This document shows, one piece after another, positions 63,234 through 64,000 of a stretch of DNA of 64,000 nucleotides (position 1 is its first letter; every line of letters begins with the position of its first letter). Both the position numbers and the translations under genes were made by a program. The notes beneath the pieces are model-generated. The model did no database searches. It was not told where the DNA came from and was given only the letters and a program-made list of their open reading frames with translations. The DNA comes from Parabacteroides timonensis. GTDB lineage: Bacteria; Bacteroidota; Bacteroidia; Bacteroidales; Tannerellaceae. The DNA is taken from NCBI RefSeq assembly GCF_900128505.1, contig NZ_LT669940.1:480489-544488 (forward strand), in the 5' to 3' direction.

Positions 63234-64000
63234 CTATATCTCTATATCCGGCAACTCATTTTCTACTGTTTCTTCCCATTTCCCATTATTCCCTATCGTT
63301 AACTGGAATGTGTTATCCGGTTCGTCTGTTTTGGGTGGGGTGTATAAAATTCCGGTATAGCGGATTGTTTTATTTCGGATGGGGAGGATGTTATTGACGG
63401 TTCGTTTACGCATGACATTGTTACTTGCGTCTGTAGAAATGAGGGTTGCCGATATTTTTGTTTCTCCTTCGGGAATAAAAGTGAAGAACGAGTGAGATGT
63501 GTTGGATTGCAACTTTTCTTTCGGTGTGAACTGATGAACAAGTTGGTACAGATCGGAAGAGATAACCCCTTTCCCTGTTCGAACATTGAACCGCTCCGGA
63601 TAATTCTCGACAGATAATTCGAATGTCTCGATATCATTCGGCACAGGATCAGATGCACAGAACTCTATCCTGCCGATGATCCGTTCCAGGGATACGAATT
63701 CATTGCTTGCCTCATTCTCCCCGGTAATAAATGATTGTGAATGATAGAAAGTGTCCGAAACTTCATCAAAAGAAAAGATATTTTCTGAAAATGCAGTCAC
63801 TTTTGAACTGTGTGCCAGAAAACAAACCTGATAGTTTCCAGCCGGTAAGGTGTCGTAAACAATACCGAAATCCTCCCCTGAATCTATCTTATAAGTAAGA
63901 TGTCGAATCGGTTCGTCCGGTTTCCCTTGGTTGAACACTACATATTCTATACGGGAACATAGATCACCCACTTCTTTTTCCGAACTCTCTTCGTCGGGTA
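63234..64000 (-). CDS. Probable fimbrial (FimB/Mfa2-like) subunit, 5' end outside the window
   Basis: The frame is open from the window edge to the stop at 63234 (about 255 residues). A GTG at 63971 is not the true start, since coding continues upstream (PDEESSEKEVGDLCSRIEY). Features are SRIEYVVFNQGKPDEPI, the turn LPAGNYQVCFLAHSSKVTAF and a second beta domain (GRIEFCASDPVPNDIETFELSVENYPERF), in the order seen in FimB/Mfa2-type anchors. The signal peptide is not in view, so the assignment is moderate. It may belong to a second fimbrial cluster upstream of the hairpin island. Confidence 0.6.
   Translation of the reverse strand, partial: PDEESSEKEVGDLCSRIEYVVFNQGKPDEPIRHLTYKIDSGEDFGIVYDTLPAGNYQVCFLAHSSKVTAFSENIFSFDEVSDTFYHSQSFITGENEASNEFVSLERIIGRIEFCASDPVPNDIETFELSVENYPERFNVRTGKGVISSDLYQLVHQFTPKEKLQSNTSHSFFTFIPEGETKISATLISTDASNNVMRKRTVNNILPIRNKTIRYTGILYTPPKTDEPDNTFQLTIGNNGKWEETVENELPDIEI

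Overview
The window looks like a chromosomal segment of a gut Bacteroidales, most likely Parabacteroides. The signs are four SusC/SusD-type outer-membrane pairs (one cut by the window edge), a σ-factor/FecR trans-envelope cassette, Ser-type sulfatases, a FimA/Mfa-type (type V) pilus locus, promoters of the TTTG-N19-TAnnTTTG class, and a surface protein ending in what I recognise as a DUF6383-like domain, which I associate with Parabacteroides. The genus is inferred by recognition, not by a search.

Layout. (1) 1-21673: two divergent SusC/SusD systems share a central regulatory region. The right arm (+) runs fecR, susC, susD, sulfatase, GH2, sulfatase, GH20, GH2 and looks like a utilisation locus for a sulfated, GlcNAc/Gal-containing glycan. 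The left arm (-) has susC and a partial susD, but its fecR has no start, promoter or cytoplasmic domain. (2) 21921-31754: a self-contained ECF sigma-FecR-SusC-SusD locus with a clan GH-A glycosidase and a GH16 endo-glycanase. (3) 31894-35343: housekeeping and small genes (membrane protein, sufS, VanZ-like, rnhB, HU-like). (4) 35366-45727: palindrome-rich DNA, a probable invertible promoter, a 38-codon ORF, SusC/SusD, a structured ncRNA candidate and a 1289-residue surface protein. (5) 46190-53570: sufE, glutaminyl cyclase, an amidotransferase-dipeptidase fusion, gyrB, tRNA-Glu/rpsT/tRNA-Glu, a DUF2721-like protein, recO and tRNA-Arg. (6) 53668-64000: a fimbrial locus, a small acidic lipoprotein, a 251-bp hairpin-rich island and a partial fimbrial-type gene.

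The most striking structure is at 4300-6338. A 23-bp perfect inverted repeat, with a 15-bp dyad at its outer end, lies inside the intact fecR (5592-5614) and, in opposite orientation, at the very start of the headless fecR (5024-5046). Homology between the two genes begins exactly at the dyad, and both reading frames enter the site in the same phase. Inverting the 545 bp between the sites would move the fecR promoter region, start codon and cytoplasmic sigma-binding domain from one periplasmic/TM domain to the other. That would reconstitute the left FecR and decapitate the right one. The predicted result is a phase switch that plugs one anti-sigma head into either of two receptors. The invertible segment also carries two sets of three tandem 22-bp repeats that look like regulator sites.

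A second likely phase-variable element is a 130-bp segment between 16-bp inverted repeats (35609-35770). It contains a -7-type element pointing at the downstream susC/susD/surface-protein genes. No recombinase gene is present in the window, so any invertase would act in trans. No CRISPR array, insertion sequence or rRNA was seen.
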